From: Unio delphinus | Lineage: Eukaryota > Mollusca > Bivalvia > Unionida > Unionidae | Assembly: GCA_029339505.1 (NCBI GenBank) | Contig: JAQISU010000097.1 | Location: forward strand, 713,001 to 777,000 | Direction of reading: 5' to 3' | DNA: 64,000 bases | Shown here: piece after piece, positions 55,529-64,000 of the stretch | Layout of the letters: each line of letters begins with the position of its first letter | How positions within the stretch are numbered: position 1 is the stretch's first letter | Position numbers and translations under genes: made by a program | Notes under the pieces: model-generated | Databases searched by the model: none | What the model was told of the DNA's origin: nothing | What the model saw: the letters and a program-made list of their open reading frames with translations, nothing else

Positions 55529-55707
55529 AGCAGCAGAGAGGGTGAGTGACAACGACGTTGCGACATCAACGAAAACGCGAATGCGAATCCCATGTTCACT
55601 GTCATTTTTTTTTCTAGTTATTTCGCGAGAAGGGTCTAGTGTTATTTTGAGGGGTATAATCAAAAATAAAAACAAAAAATGCTGTAGGATTCACCCTCTC
55701 TGCTGCT
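55529..55707. repeat. Right terminal inverted repeat of the Polinton
   Basis: 179 bp, inverse of 39,734-39,912 with two mismatches (one near 55,682, one near 55,651). It is bounded on the inner side by AGCAGCAGAGAGGGTGA and on the outer side by its inverse. It is followed by TAAACATATAATA, which resumes the satellite in phase with the left side. Confidence 0.95.
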
Positions 55708-58180
55708 TAAACATATAATATTTTCAGTGTATTAAATATAAAATAATGTTAGTGTAGTAAACATAATAGTTGCAGTGTATTAAATATAAAATAATGTTAG
55801 TGTATTAAATATAAAATAGTTTCAATGTATTAAATATAAAATAGTTTCAGTGTATTAAACATAATATTTTCAGTGTATTAAATATAAAATAATGTTAGTG
55901 TAGTAAACATAATAGTTGCAGTGTATTAAATATAAAATAATGTTAGTGTATTAAACATAAAATAGTTTCAGTGTATTACACATGAAATAGTTTCAGTGTA
56001 TTAAACATAAAATAGTTTCTGTGTATTAAATATAAAATAATGTTAGTGTAGTAAACATAAAATAGTTTCAGTGTATTAAACATATAATAGTTGCAGTGTA
56101 TTAAATATAAAATAATGTTAGTGTATTAAATATAAAATAGTTTCAGTGTATTACACATGAAATAGTTTCAGTGTGTTAAATATAAAATAGTTTCAGTGTA
56201 TTAAACATATAATAGTTTCTGTGTATTCAATATAAAATAATGTTAGTGTATTAAACATAAAATAGTTTCAGTGTGTTAAATATAAAATAATGTTAGTGTA
56301 TTAAATATAAAATAGTTTCAGTGTATTAAATATAAAATAGTTTCAGTGTATTAAACATATAATATTTTCAGTGTATTAAATATAAAATGTTAGTGTAGTA
56401 AACATAATAGTTTCAGTGTATTAAATATAAAATAATTTCAGTGTATTAAACATATAATATTTTCAGTGCATTAAATATAAAATAGCTGCAGTGTATTAAA
56501 TATAAAATTATGTTAGTGTATTAAATATAAAATAGTTTCAGTGTATTAAATATAAAATAGTTTCAATGTATTAAATATAAAATAGTTTCAGTGTATTAAA
56601 CATATAATATTTTCAGTGTATTAAATATAAAATAATGTTAGTGTAGTAAACATAATAGTTGCAGTGTATTAAATATAAAATAATGTTAGTGTATTAAATA
56701 TAAAATAGTTTCAGTGTATTACACATGAAATAGTTTCAGTGTATTAAACATAAAATAGTTTCTGTGTATTAAATATAAAATAATGTTAGTGTAGTAAACA
56801 TAATAGTTGCAGTGTATTAAATATAAAATAATGTTAGTGTATTAAATATAAAATAGTTTCAGTGTATTACACATGAAATAGTTTCAGTGTAGTAAACATA
56901 TAATAGTTTCTGTGTATTCAATATAAAATAATGTTAGTGTATTAAACATAAAATAGTTTCAGTGTATTAAACATAAAACAGTTTCAGTGTATTAAACATA
57001 AAATAGTTTTAGTGTATTAAATATAAAATAGTTTCAGTGTGTTAAGTATAAAATAATGTTAGTGTATTAAACATAAAATAGTTTTAGTGTATTAAATATA
57101 AAATAGTTTCAGTGTATTAAATATAAAATGATGTTAGTGTATTAAATATAAAATAGTTTCAGTGTATTAAATATAAAATAGTTTCAGTGTATTAAACATA
57201 TAATATTTTCAGTGTATTAAATATAAAATGTTAGTGTAGTAAACATAATAGTTTCAGTGTATTAATTATAAAATAATTTCAGTGTATTAAACATAATATT
57301 TTCAGTGTATTAAATATAAAATAATGTTAGTGTATTAAACATATAATAGTTTCAGTGTATTAAATATAAAATAATGTTAGTGTATTAATATAAAATAGTT
57401 TCAGTGTATTAAATATAAAATAGTTTCACTGTATTAAATATAAAATAGTTTCAGTGTATTAAACATAAAACAGTTTCAGTGTATTAAACATAAAATAGTT
57501 TCAGTGTATTATACATATAATAGTTTCTGTGTATTCAATATAAAATAATGTTAGTGTATTAAACATAAAATAGTTTCAGTGTATTAAACATAAAACAGTT
57601 TCAGTGTGTTAAATATAAAATAATGTTAGTGTATTAAATATAAAATAGTTTCAGTGTATTAAATATAAAATAGTTTCAGTGTATTAAACATATAATATTT
57701 TCAGTGTATTAAATATAAAATGTTAGTGTAGTAAACATAATAGTTTCAGTGTATTAAATATAAAATAATTTCAGTGTATTAAACATATAATATTTTCAGT
57801 GTATTAAATATAAAATAATGTTAGTGTATTAAACATATAATAGTTTCAGTGTATTAAATATAAAATAATGTTAGTGTATTAATATAAAATAGTTTCAGTG
57901 TATTAAATATAAAATAGTTTCAGTGTATTAAATATAAAATAGTTTCAGTGTATTAAACATAAAACAGTTTCAGTGTATTAAACATAAAATAGTTTCAGTG
58001 TATTAAACATATAATAGTTTCAGTGTATTAAATATAAAATAATGTTAGTGTATTAATATAAATTAGTTTCAGTGTATTAAACATAAGATAGTTTCAGTGT
58101 ATTAAACATATAATAGTTTCAGTGTATTAAACATATAATAGTTTCAGTGTGTTAAGTATAAAATAGTTTCAGTGTATTCA
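55708..58180. repeat. 25-bp satellite, right block
   Basis: It continues the same 25-bp satellite as the left block (AGTGTATTAAATATAAAATA plus GTTTC and variants) for 2.5 kb and ends at about 58,180. Blocks such as the TGTAGTAAACATAATAGTTG series recur at about 55,755, 55,900, 56,645 and 56,790. Confidence 0.92.
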
Positions 58181-58939
58181 AGGTCGAGTTCTATTGGAAA
58201 ATCCAAAAATTGAAGACGATGAAATATATTGAAGTCTGTTTTGTGCTTATGTACAGTTCCTTGTAGAAACCCAGTATTTAACACTCCGGTGTTGGAAATC
58301 CAAATACAATTTTGATAAACTGTCTTTTTCCAAGAATTCTATATGAGTATGTCAAATATTTTCAGAGATACAAATTATTCGTTTAAAATCCAAATGAACT
58401 GAAGAAAGGTTAACATGAACTCAAAAACAAAAGAAAATGATTTCACGTCATTTATAATAGCCCAAAACTATCTATACTTCAATAAAAACATAGTTTAAAT
58501 CATATTATAATACAAAGTTTTGAAAAAATCCCCAAATTATAAAATTGAGGAGAGGGGGAAGCCAAGAAATCACATGATCATTTATATCATGTACTCCTAA
58601 CATGACCCTGATGAAAACCAATCATTTTATCTCAAGAATAAAAAGTTATTTACCCAGTACTTCTTAATTCACTAGTCCCATCTTGACCCTGACAACAATC
58701 AATCATTTTTAAATTAAAATAAAACCTGTTAATGTGGGTGCCAATTGAACCCTGAATCAAGGTCAGAATATAGGGCAACATTACTTTTTTACCAAAGAAT
58801 AATTCAGGTCAACCAATTTTCTGAAAAAAAACATCTCAAGTGAATAAATTTACATTATTATAGCATATAAAAAAGAATTTAAAATTGACAAACACACTGT
58901 TAAACTAAAACAAATATACCGATATATCAAATCAGATAT
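58181..58939. other. No gene seen
   Basis: Unique AT-rich intronic sequence between the satellite and a retroelement fragment. Confidence 0.6.
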
Positions 58940-59480
58940 ATGTAACACTTGTCAACTTGATCTCCAAGACTTCGTTGTTGGCATGTCTTTACTTATCCCT
59001 TCTTGGGATCTTGAACTCCATATTGGACCTATTTCCCACTAGGAAGACTTCTGGCAAACTGGAGATGATACAAAAATCATGTCAGTTTGGCCTCCTCGGG
59101 GGACAGATTTTAATTAAGTTGGTGAAACAGATGGGAGCAGTTTCAGACCAGAATGGACTCTGTTAGTTGATGCATCAGATTTGGATGGGGCGCTCAGTTG
59201 GAACCAGAAGCAGTTCTTCAGGGCTCACGGTCCTGGAAAAAAGCTACCCTTTATATACAGAATTTTGAAATGAGGGCAGTTTTTTAAATCCTTTAGGGGT
59301 TTGTCAGCCAGATAAGGAGTAATAGTAGCATGCCTCAGGTGACAAGTGGTATACATTCTTCATCATTGGGCACCCTCTGGATTGATTACCATCTGCATTT
59401 GCTATATTCCCGATGAGAAGAATATTCTTAAAGATGGTTTGTCCAGGATTAGTAGGCAGTCCCCACTCCCTACTGAAAGG
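58940..59480 (+). pseudogene. Decayed tyrosine-recombinase-type (DIRS-like) retroelement RNase H fragment
   Basis: In broken plus-strand frames I read WTLLVDASDLDGALSWNQKQ (an RNase H start, DAS-D-G-x-A) and farther on CYIPDEKNILKDGLSRISR, the H/Y-I-P-x-x-x-N-x-L-x-D-x-LSR signature that closes the RNase H region of DIRS/Ngaro-type and some gypsy elements. Several stops separate the two. RNase H would digest RNA in the element's own replication. No recombinase or integrase is visible. The PTER motif just downstream became the unit of a small tandem repeat. Confidence 0.5.
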
Positions 59481-59543
59481 TCCCCACTCCCAACCGAAAG
59501 GTCCCCACTCCAAACTGAAAGGTCCCCACTCCCTACTGAAAGG
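59460..59543. repeat. 21-bp tandem repeat, four copies
   Basis: TCCCCACTCCCTACTGAAAGG repeats four times with minor changes at its centre. It lies directly at the end of the retroelement fragment and appears to be an expansion of its coding sequence. Confidence 0.85.
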
Positions 59544-60419
59544 TTTATGTAACTGTTCAGTCTGTTGGGCAGTGTTTCCCTTGACACACATTTGTGCATC
59601 AGGGATGCATGCTGGAGAATTGATGCACATGTTTTGATGCCGTAAAATATTTTGACGCAAAGGATTCACATAATGCAGTCAGGATTTATTTAATATCCAA
59701 TGCTTTGGATAAGGGATGTATACTTTGAGCACAGGCAAAGACTGGTTCCATGCTTTGTTTGCTCCCTGTGTTGCACTCCATTCGGCTTTTTGTATTGTCT
59801 TATATGTAATGTGTTAGTCTATAACATTGCTACAAAAGGATTATACAGTAACTGTTTAAAGTACCACTTTAAGCTTAAAGTAAAATGAATTAATACAATT
59901 TTATTCTTTGAATTGACAATGCATTTGTTTGTTAATAGTTCATGTTTTTTTATTTGTATGTTTAGAGAGAGGGACTGTTGATTTATTTGTATGTTTAGAG
60001 AGAGGGAATGTTGGTTTATTTGTATTTTTAGAGAGAGTGAGTGTTGGTTTATTTCTATGTCTAGAGAGAGTTCATATTGGTTTATTTGTATGTTTAGAGA
60101 GAGGGAATGTTGGGTTATTGGTATGTTTAGAGAGAGAGAGGGAATGTTGGGTTATTGGTATGTTTAGAGAGAGAGAGAGAGGGAATGTTGGGTTATTGGT
60201 ATGTTTAGAGAGAGAGAGAGAGTGAATGTTGGTTGATTTGTATGTTTTGAGAAAGGGAATGTATGTTGATTTATTTGTTTACAGAGAGGGAATGTTGGTT
60301 TATTGGTATGCTTAGAGTGAAGGAATGTTGGTTGATTTGTATGTTTAGAGAGAGGGAATGTTGGTTAATTTGTATGTTTAGAGAGAGTGAATGTTGGATT
60401 ATTGGTATGTTTAGAGAGT

Positions 60420-60657
60420 TATTGTAGGGTTTAACGCCATGTTTCATGACACGATAGGCTATACATGGTGGCCAGTATTATTCGTGGAGGAAGAACGCCT
60501 GAAAACCCCTGCAAAGAACCATGACCCACGAGAAGCTACTTGCAAGCTTTCTCACATAACTTCATTACCCGAATCTTAGACTTGAACCCACGCAGAGGTG
60601 ATATGGCAGTGTTCCGTAATGGAGAGTGCTTTAGACCACTTGGCCACACGGGGTCCC
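60420..60657 (-). mobile_element. tRNA-derived SINE, first family (copy 5)
   Basis: Inside the minisatellite, flanked by ATGTTTAGAGAG on both sides. It shares private variants (ATTCGTGGAGGAAGAAC, CATAACTTCATTACCCGAAT) with the next copy. Confidence 0.85.
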
Positions 60658-61036
60658 TATGTTTAGAGAGAGGGACTGTTGATTTATTTGTATGTTTAGA
60701 GAAAGAGTATGTTGGTTTATTTGTATGTTTAGAGAGAGTGAATGTTGGTGTATTTGTATGTTCAGAGAGTGGGAATGTTGGTTGATTTGTATGTTTAGTG
60801 ACAGGGAATGTTTGTTGACTTTTATGTTTAGAGAGAGTGAATTGTTGGTTGATTTATATGTTTATAGAGAAGGAATGTTGGTTGATTTCTATGTTTAGAG
60901 AGAAGGAATATTGGTTGATTTGCATGTTTAGAGAGAGGGAATGTTGGTTTATTGGTATTACTTAGAGAGAAGGAATATTGGTTGATTTGTATGTTTAGAG
61001 AGAGTGAATGTTTGATTATTGGTATGTTTAGAGATT

Positions 61037-61280
61037 TATTGTAGGGTTTTAACGCCTTGTATCATGATTCGATATGCTATATATATATATATGGCCAGTA
61101 TTATTCGTGGAGGAAGAACACGGGAAAATCCCTGGAAAGAACCATGACCCACTAGAAGCTACTTGCAAGCTTTCTCACATAACTTCATTACCCGAATCTT
61201 AGACTTGAACCCACGTGGAGGAGATATGGCAGTGATCCGTAACGGAGAGTACTTTAGACCTCTCGGCCACATGGGGCCCC
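61037..61280 (-). mobile_element. tRNA-derived SINE, first family (copy 6)
   Basis: Same private variants and the same junctions as copy 5, with a TATATATATATAT insertion at about 61,078. The shared junctions point to array duplication rather than a separate insertion. Confidence 0.85.
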
Positions 61281-61377
61281 TATGTTTAGAGAGAGGGAAT
61301 GTTGGTTGATTTGTATGTTTAGGGATGTTGGTTTATTTGTATGTTTAGAGAGAGGGAATGTTTTTGTTTTTGTTTTT

Positions 61378-61617
61378 TTTATGGTTTAACGCCATTTTTC
61401 AGCACAATATAGGCTATACATGGCGGCCAGTATTAATGGTGGAGGAAGAACCCGGAAAACCCCTGGAAAGAACCACTGACCCACGAGAAGCTACAGGCAA
61501 GCTTTCTCACATAACTACATTAGCCGAATCTTAGATTCGAACCCACGCAGTCAGAGGTGAGATGGCAGTGATCCGTAACGGACAGCGCTTTAGACCACTC
61601 GGCCACTCGGGGCCCCT
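61378..61617 (-). mobile_element. tRNA-derived SINE, first family (copy 7)
   Basis: The best-preserved copy: minus-strand head GGGGCCCCGAGTGGCCGAGT, GGTCTAAAGCGCTGTCCG, and GTGGGTTCGAATCTAAGA. It is flanked by GAGAGGGAATGTT duplications and lacks the variants of copies 5 and 6, so it is an independent insertion. Confidence 0.88.
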
Positions 61618-62079
61618 GAGAGGGAATGTTGTTTTATTTGTATGTCTAGTGACACGGAATGTTTGTTGATTTTTATGTTTAGAGAGAGGGAATGTAGGTT
61701 GATTTGTATGTTTAGAGAGAGTGGGAATGTTGGTTGATTTTTATGTTTAAATAGATGGAATGTTGGTTTATTGGTATGCTTAGAGAGAGGGAATGTTGGT
61801 TGATTTGTATGTTTATAGAGAAGGAATGTTGGTTGATTTGTATGTTTAGAGAGTTCATGTTGGTTTATTTGTATGTTTAGAGAGAGTAAATGCATGTTTA
61901 GAGAGAGTAAATGTTGGTTGATTTGTATGTTTAGAGAGAGTAAATGTTGGTTGATTTGTATGTTTAGAGAGAGTGAATGTTGATTGATTTGTATGTTTAG
62001 AGAGAGGGAATGTTGGTATATTTGTATGTTTCGAGAGAATTATATTAGCTTTCTACAATAGGTGTTTTTCGATTTGCTT

Positions 62080-62530
62080 TTTAAAGCATGTCCTTATCAT
62101 GGGTTGTTGGATTTGTTTTATGCAGCATGACCTTTCCAGGAGTTGTTTGATTTGTCTTTCAGTAGCATATCCTTTCCAGGGTTGTTGGAATTAATTTTTC
62201 AGCAGCATGTCCTTTCCAGGGTTTGTTGGATGTCCTTATCGGGGGTTGTTGGATTTGCTTTCTGCAGCATGCTTTATCCAGGGTTTGTTGGAATTTTCTT
62301 TCTGATGCATGTCCTTTCCAGTAGTTGCTGCATTTCTGCATCATTTTCTTTCCTGGGTTTGATGGATTTGTCTTTCTGCAGCATGTCATTTCCAATGATT
62401 GTTGCATTTCCTTTCTGCAGAATGTCTTTATCAGGGTTTGTTGGTTTTGTCTTTCTGCAGCATGTCCTTTCCAGGGTTGGATGGATTTGTCTTTCTGCAG
62501 CATGTCCTTTCCAGGTTTTGTTGGATTCAG
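62080..62530. repeat. Minisatellite of about 40-bp units, about 10 copies
   Basis: The unit contains GCAGCATGTCCTTTCCAGGG, TTTGTTGGATTTG and TCTTTCT, with a diverged length of 38-60 bp. It lies about 330 bp upstream of the last zinc-finger exon. Confidence 0.85.
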
Positions 62531-62858
62531 CCTGATTTTTTGGCATGCAGCTTTATGAGATTAATTAATGTGTCATCATTTAATGGAGTAAAATCTGTGT
62601 TGACCCTAATTGCAAAAAATGGTTGGATTATCCATGTAGCTTTTGTATTGATTAGACCTTGATTTAGATTTATTTCTAGTTTTTATTTATTGGAGGCATG
62701 TTTTGTATAAGATATCAGTTGGATAAATATATTGAACAGGTTTTGAGAGACTGGATTGTAGTTCCATTGCATGAAATTACAGGGTGCTAAAATTTGGTAT
62801 GGAATACATTATAAGAACTATAAACTAAATTCTTTTTTATTCCGAGGCCATTTTACAG

Positions 62859-63252
62859 AAAAAAGTTTCAGAGCCAGACATAGAACCAGCTGAAAAAAAA
62901 CAGAGATATTTAAACAAGTTGACATTTGCACCAGGAATGCCATGCCCAGTCAGGAACTGCAGTTCAGTCCAGATTTTGTCATATTCTTTATTTGAGCAGC
63001 ACTGGATTGAACAACATGCCCCGATAATAAAGAAGTTTGCATGCACTGTATGTGATTTTAAACATATCTAAAACTCTAGTGTTTTTCTGCATGTGAAGAC
63101 TGAACATTGTATGCCCTCGCATGTTGCCATAGAAAAGATTACCACGGTAGTGGAGACTAACAGCCAGTATGTTGATGTGGAGGAGCTGTATTTACCAGAA
63201 TTGCCAACGGAGGATTGCAATTTAATTATAATGGTCAAGACTCATGACTCGG
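62859..63252 (+). pseudogene. Zinc-finger module exon 5, with an in-frame stop
   Basis: The acceptor TTTTACAG ends at 62,858; the donor TCGG/GTAATG begins at 63,253, phase 1 as in the other exons. The frame reads MPCPVRNCSSVQILSYSLF then EQHWIEQH (C-x4-C...HW-x3-H), CTVCDFKHI, then TAA at 63,069-63,071, and continues HVKTEH and NSQYVDVEELYLPE, the usual module end. The stop falls inside the second finger. The expected phase-1 entry would also meet a stop, because the six-A run at 62,859-62,864 puts the module in phase 0. This suggests a decayed module exon or a gene that now ends here. Confidence 0.55.
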
Positions 63253-64000
63253 GTAATGATATAGAATAACAGTAACAATTGGTACATTGAATATCTCAAA
63301 TTGTAACATACAATTGACTCTAATGATGCAGTAAATTTATAAATACACTGTCAGAAATTTGGACATCATTGTGATGCAGTGATATCAGTCAGAACATGAA
63401 TAATTTCATTTACTCATTTTAAATTTTCATAATTACTTTCTTTTATTGTCTTAAATTCTATCACCATTTATAGCTAAATGGTTTAATAGCTGAATTTTCA
63501 ATCTTAATTTTTATAAATTTAAAAAAAAGAAATTAAAGTTGAAATGTTTTGGAAACAAACTGTTCATTTTTTTGGCTTCTGTGTGAGATTTTATAGTACA
63601 CATGGTGGTGAAATGTCATGTTATTTGAGTTGCATCTTTCATTTGATGTAATTTTGTTTTGGTTTGTGATGAAGGAATGCCTGTTGTACAAAAAATAAAT
63701 CTAGTTGAATAGTCAAGATAATTTAAAATTGATTAACCTGCAGATTATGGTTAAGATGTATGCCCTGTGTTGATGAGATTCATTTGGATTTGGGTTGGTG
63801 TTTCAAATCACAGCAATGCAATATGTTATTTAGTGCCAAAACAATTAGAGCAAAGTGTCTGACCCGTGTTGATACAAAGTCACTACAACTTCTGCCACCA
63901 GTTTTTTGCCTTTTATTACATGTTGAAGAGTGTAGAGGTAGTATTCAAACCCTGACTGACTCTTTTGCTCATGCAATTCATACACTTACCATTGAGTCAC
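63253..64000. other. No gene seen; a SINE-like end at the window edge
   Basis: AT-rich sequence after the last zinc-finger exon. From about 63,925 to the end the minus strand reads GTGACTCAATGGTAAGTGTA and CAGGGTTTGAATACTACC, spaced like A and B boxes, so a tRNA-derived SINE head probably lies at the edge. Confidence 0.4.

Larger units (their letters stand above)
39734..55707. mobile_element. Complete Polinton/Maverick (adintovirus-like) element, 15,974 bp
   Basis: Bounded by 179-bp terminal inverted repeats beginning 5'-AG and flanked by TAAAC on both sides (39,729-39,733 and 55,708-55,712). It encodes the hallmark set: protein-primed-type family-B DNA polymerase, DDE integrase, adenovirus-like protease, A32-type packaging ATPase, double-jelly-roll capsid and penton-like proteins. 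Virion genes lie on the minus strand in the left arm; replication, integration and packaging genes lie in the right arm on both strands. Four genes carry disabling changes. It sits in a satellite inside an intron. Polintons are both transposons and likely virus genomes; particle formation is inferred, not shown. Confidence 0.95.
59935..62030. repeat. Minisatellite of about 33-36-bp units, interrupted by three SINEs
   Basis: Units of TTTGTATGTTTAGAGAGAGG plus GAATGTTGGTTGA recur over 2 kb, with GA-run length changes. SINE copies interrupt it at 60,420, 61,037 and 61,378. Long frames (LFVCLERGNVG and similar) are repeat translation. Confidence 0.9.

Noticed and set aside
59929..60898. Frames encoding LFVCLERGNVG repeats
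   Set aside because: They follow the 33-36-bp minisatellite unit and are interrupted by SINEs; no protein family is seen.
62143..62662. Several overlapping frames on both strands with repeated Cys/Phe or Lys/Thr motifs
   Set aside because: Minisatellite translation on both strands; not genes.

Overview
The window is AT-rich, intron-rich animal DNA, most likely from a mollusc. That inference rests on repeated tRNA-derived SINEs, many minisatellites, decayed non-LTR retrotransposons and a GGGAGATAACTCCC-type palindrome. It holds parts of two host genes, a dense repeat landscape and one complete large virus-like transposon.

Left part (1-25 kb). A gag zinc-knuckle remnant lies at the start. A 1.09-kb inverted-repeat DNA transposon sits inside a SINE at 4.58-5.67 kb. 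A 5'-truncated LINE with an RNase H domain covers 6.85-8.3 kb. Two minus-strand exons at 10.35-10.46 and 11.86-12.03 kb look like the start of a RETREG/FAM134-type ER-phagy receptor gene. Two decayed minus-strand LINEs follow at 13.0-16.6 and 17.9-20.8 kb.

Right part (25-64 kb). Five plus-strand exons (25.06, 28.11, 33.38, 35.69 and 62.86 kb) each encode the same paired zinc-finger module and are mostly joined by phase-1 introns. They read as exon-duplicated parts of one gene. The introns are filled with minisatellites (49-bp, 25-bp and 73-bp units and others) and SINE copies. The last exon carries an in-frame stop.

The main feature is a 15,974-bp Polinton/Maverick (adintovirus-like) element at 39,734-55,707, inserted in a 25-bp satellite within the 26.8-kb intron between zinc-finger exons 4 and 5. 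It has 179-bp terminal inverted repeats with 2 mismatches and a TAAAC target duplication. Its left arm is a minus-strand virion module: helical proteins, a pVI-like minor protein, a double-jelly-roll major capsid protein, a hydrophobic minor protein, a maturation protease, a repeat-bearing fibre-like protein, a two-TM membrane protein and a penton-like protein. Its right arm carries a zinc-binding protein, a family-B DNA polymerase fused to an SF1 helicase and an HNH nuclease domain, a DDE integrase, a zinc-ribbon/phospholipase A2-like protein and a packaging ATPase.

Four of these genes (penton-like, polymerase, integrase, PLA2-like) are broken by single in-frame stop codons, and the PLA2-like gene also has a frameshift. 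The near-identical TIRs nevertheless suggest a young insertion. The remaining virion genes and the ATPase look intact. This copy therefore appears unable to replicate or integrate by itself, but may still be able to express particle proteins.
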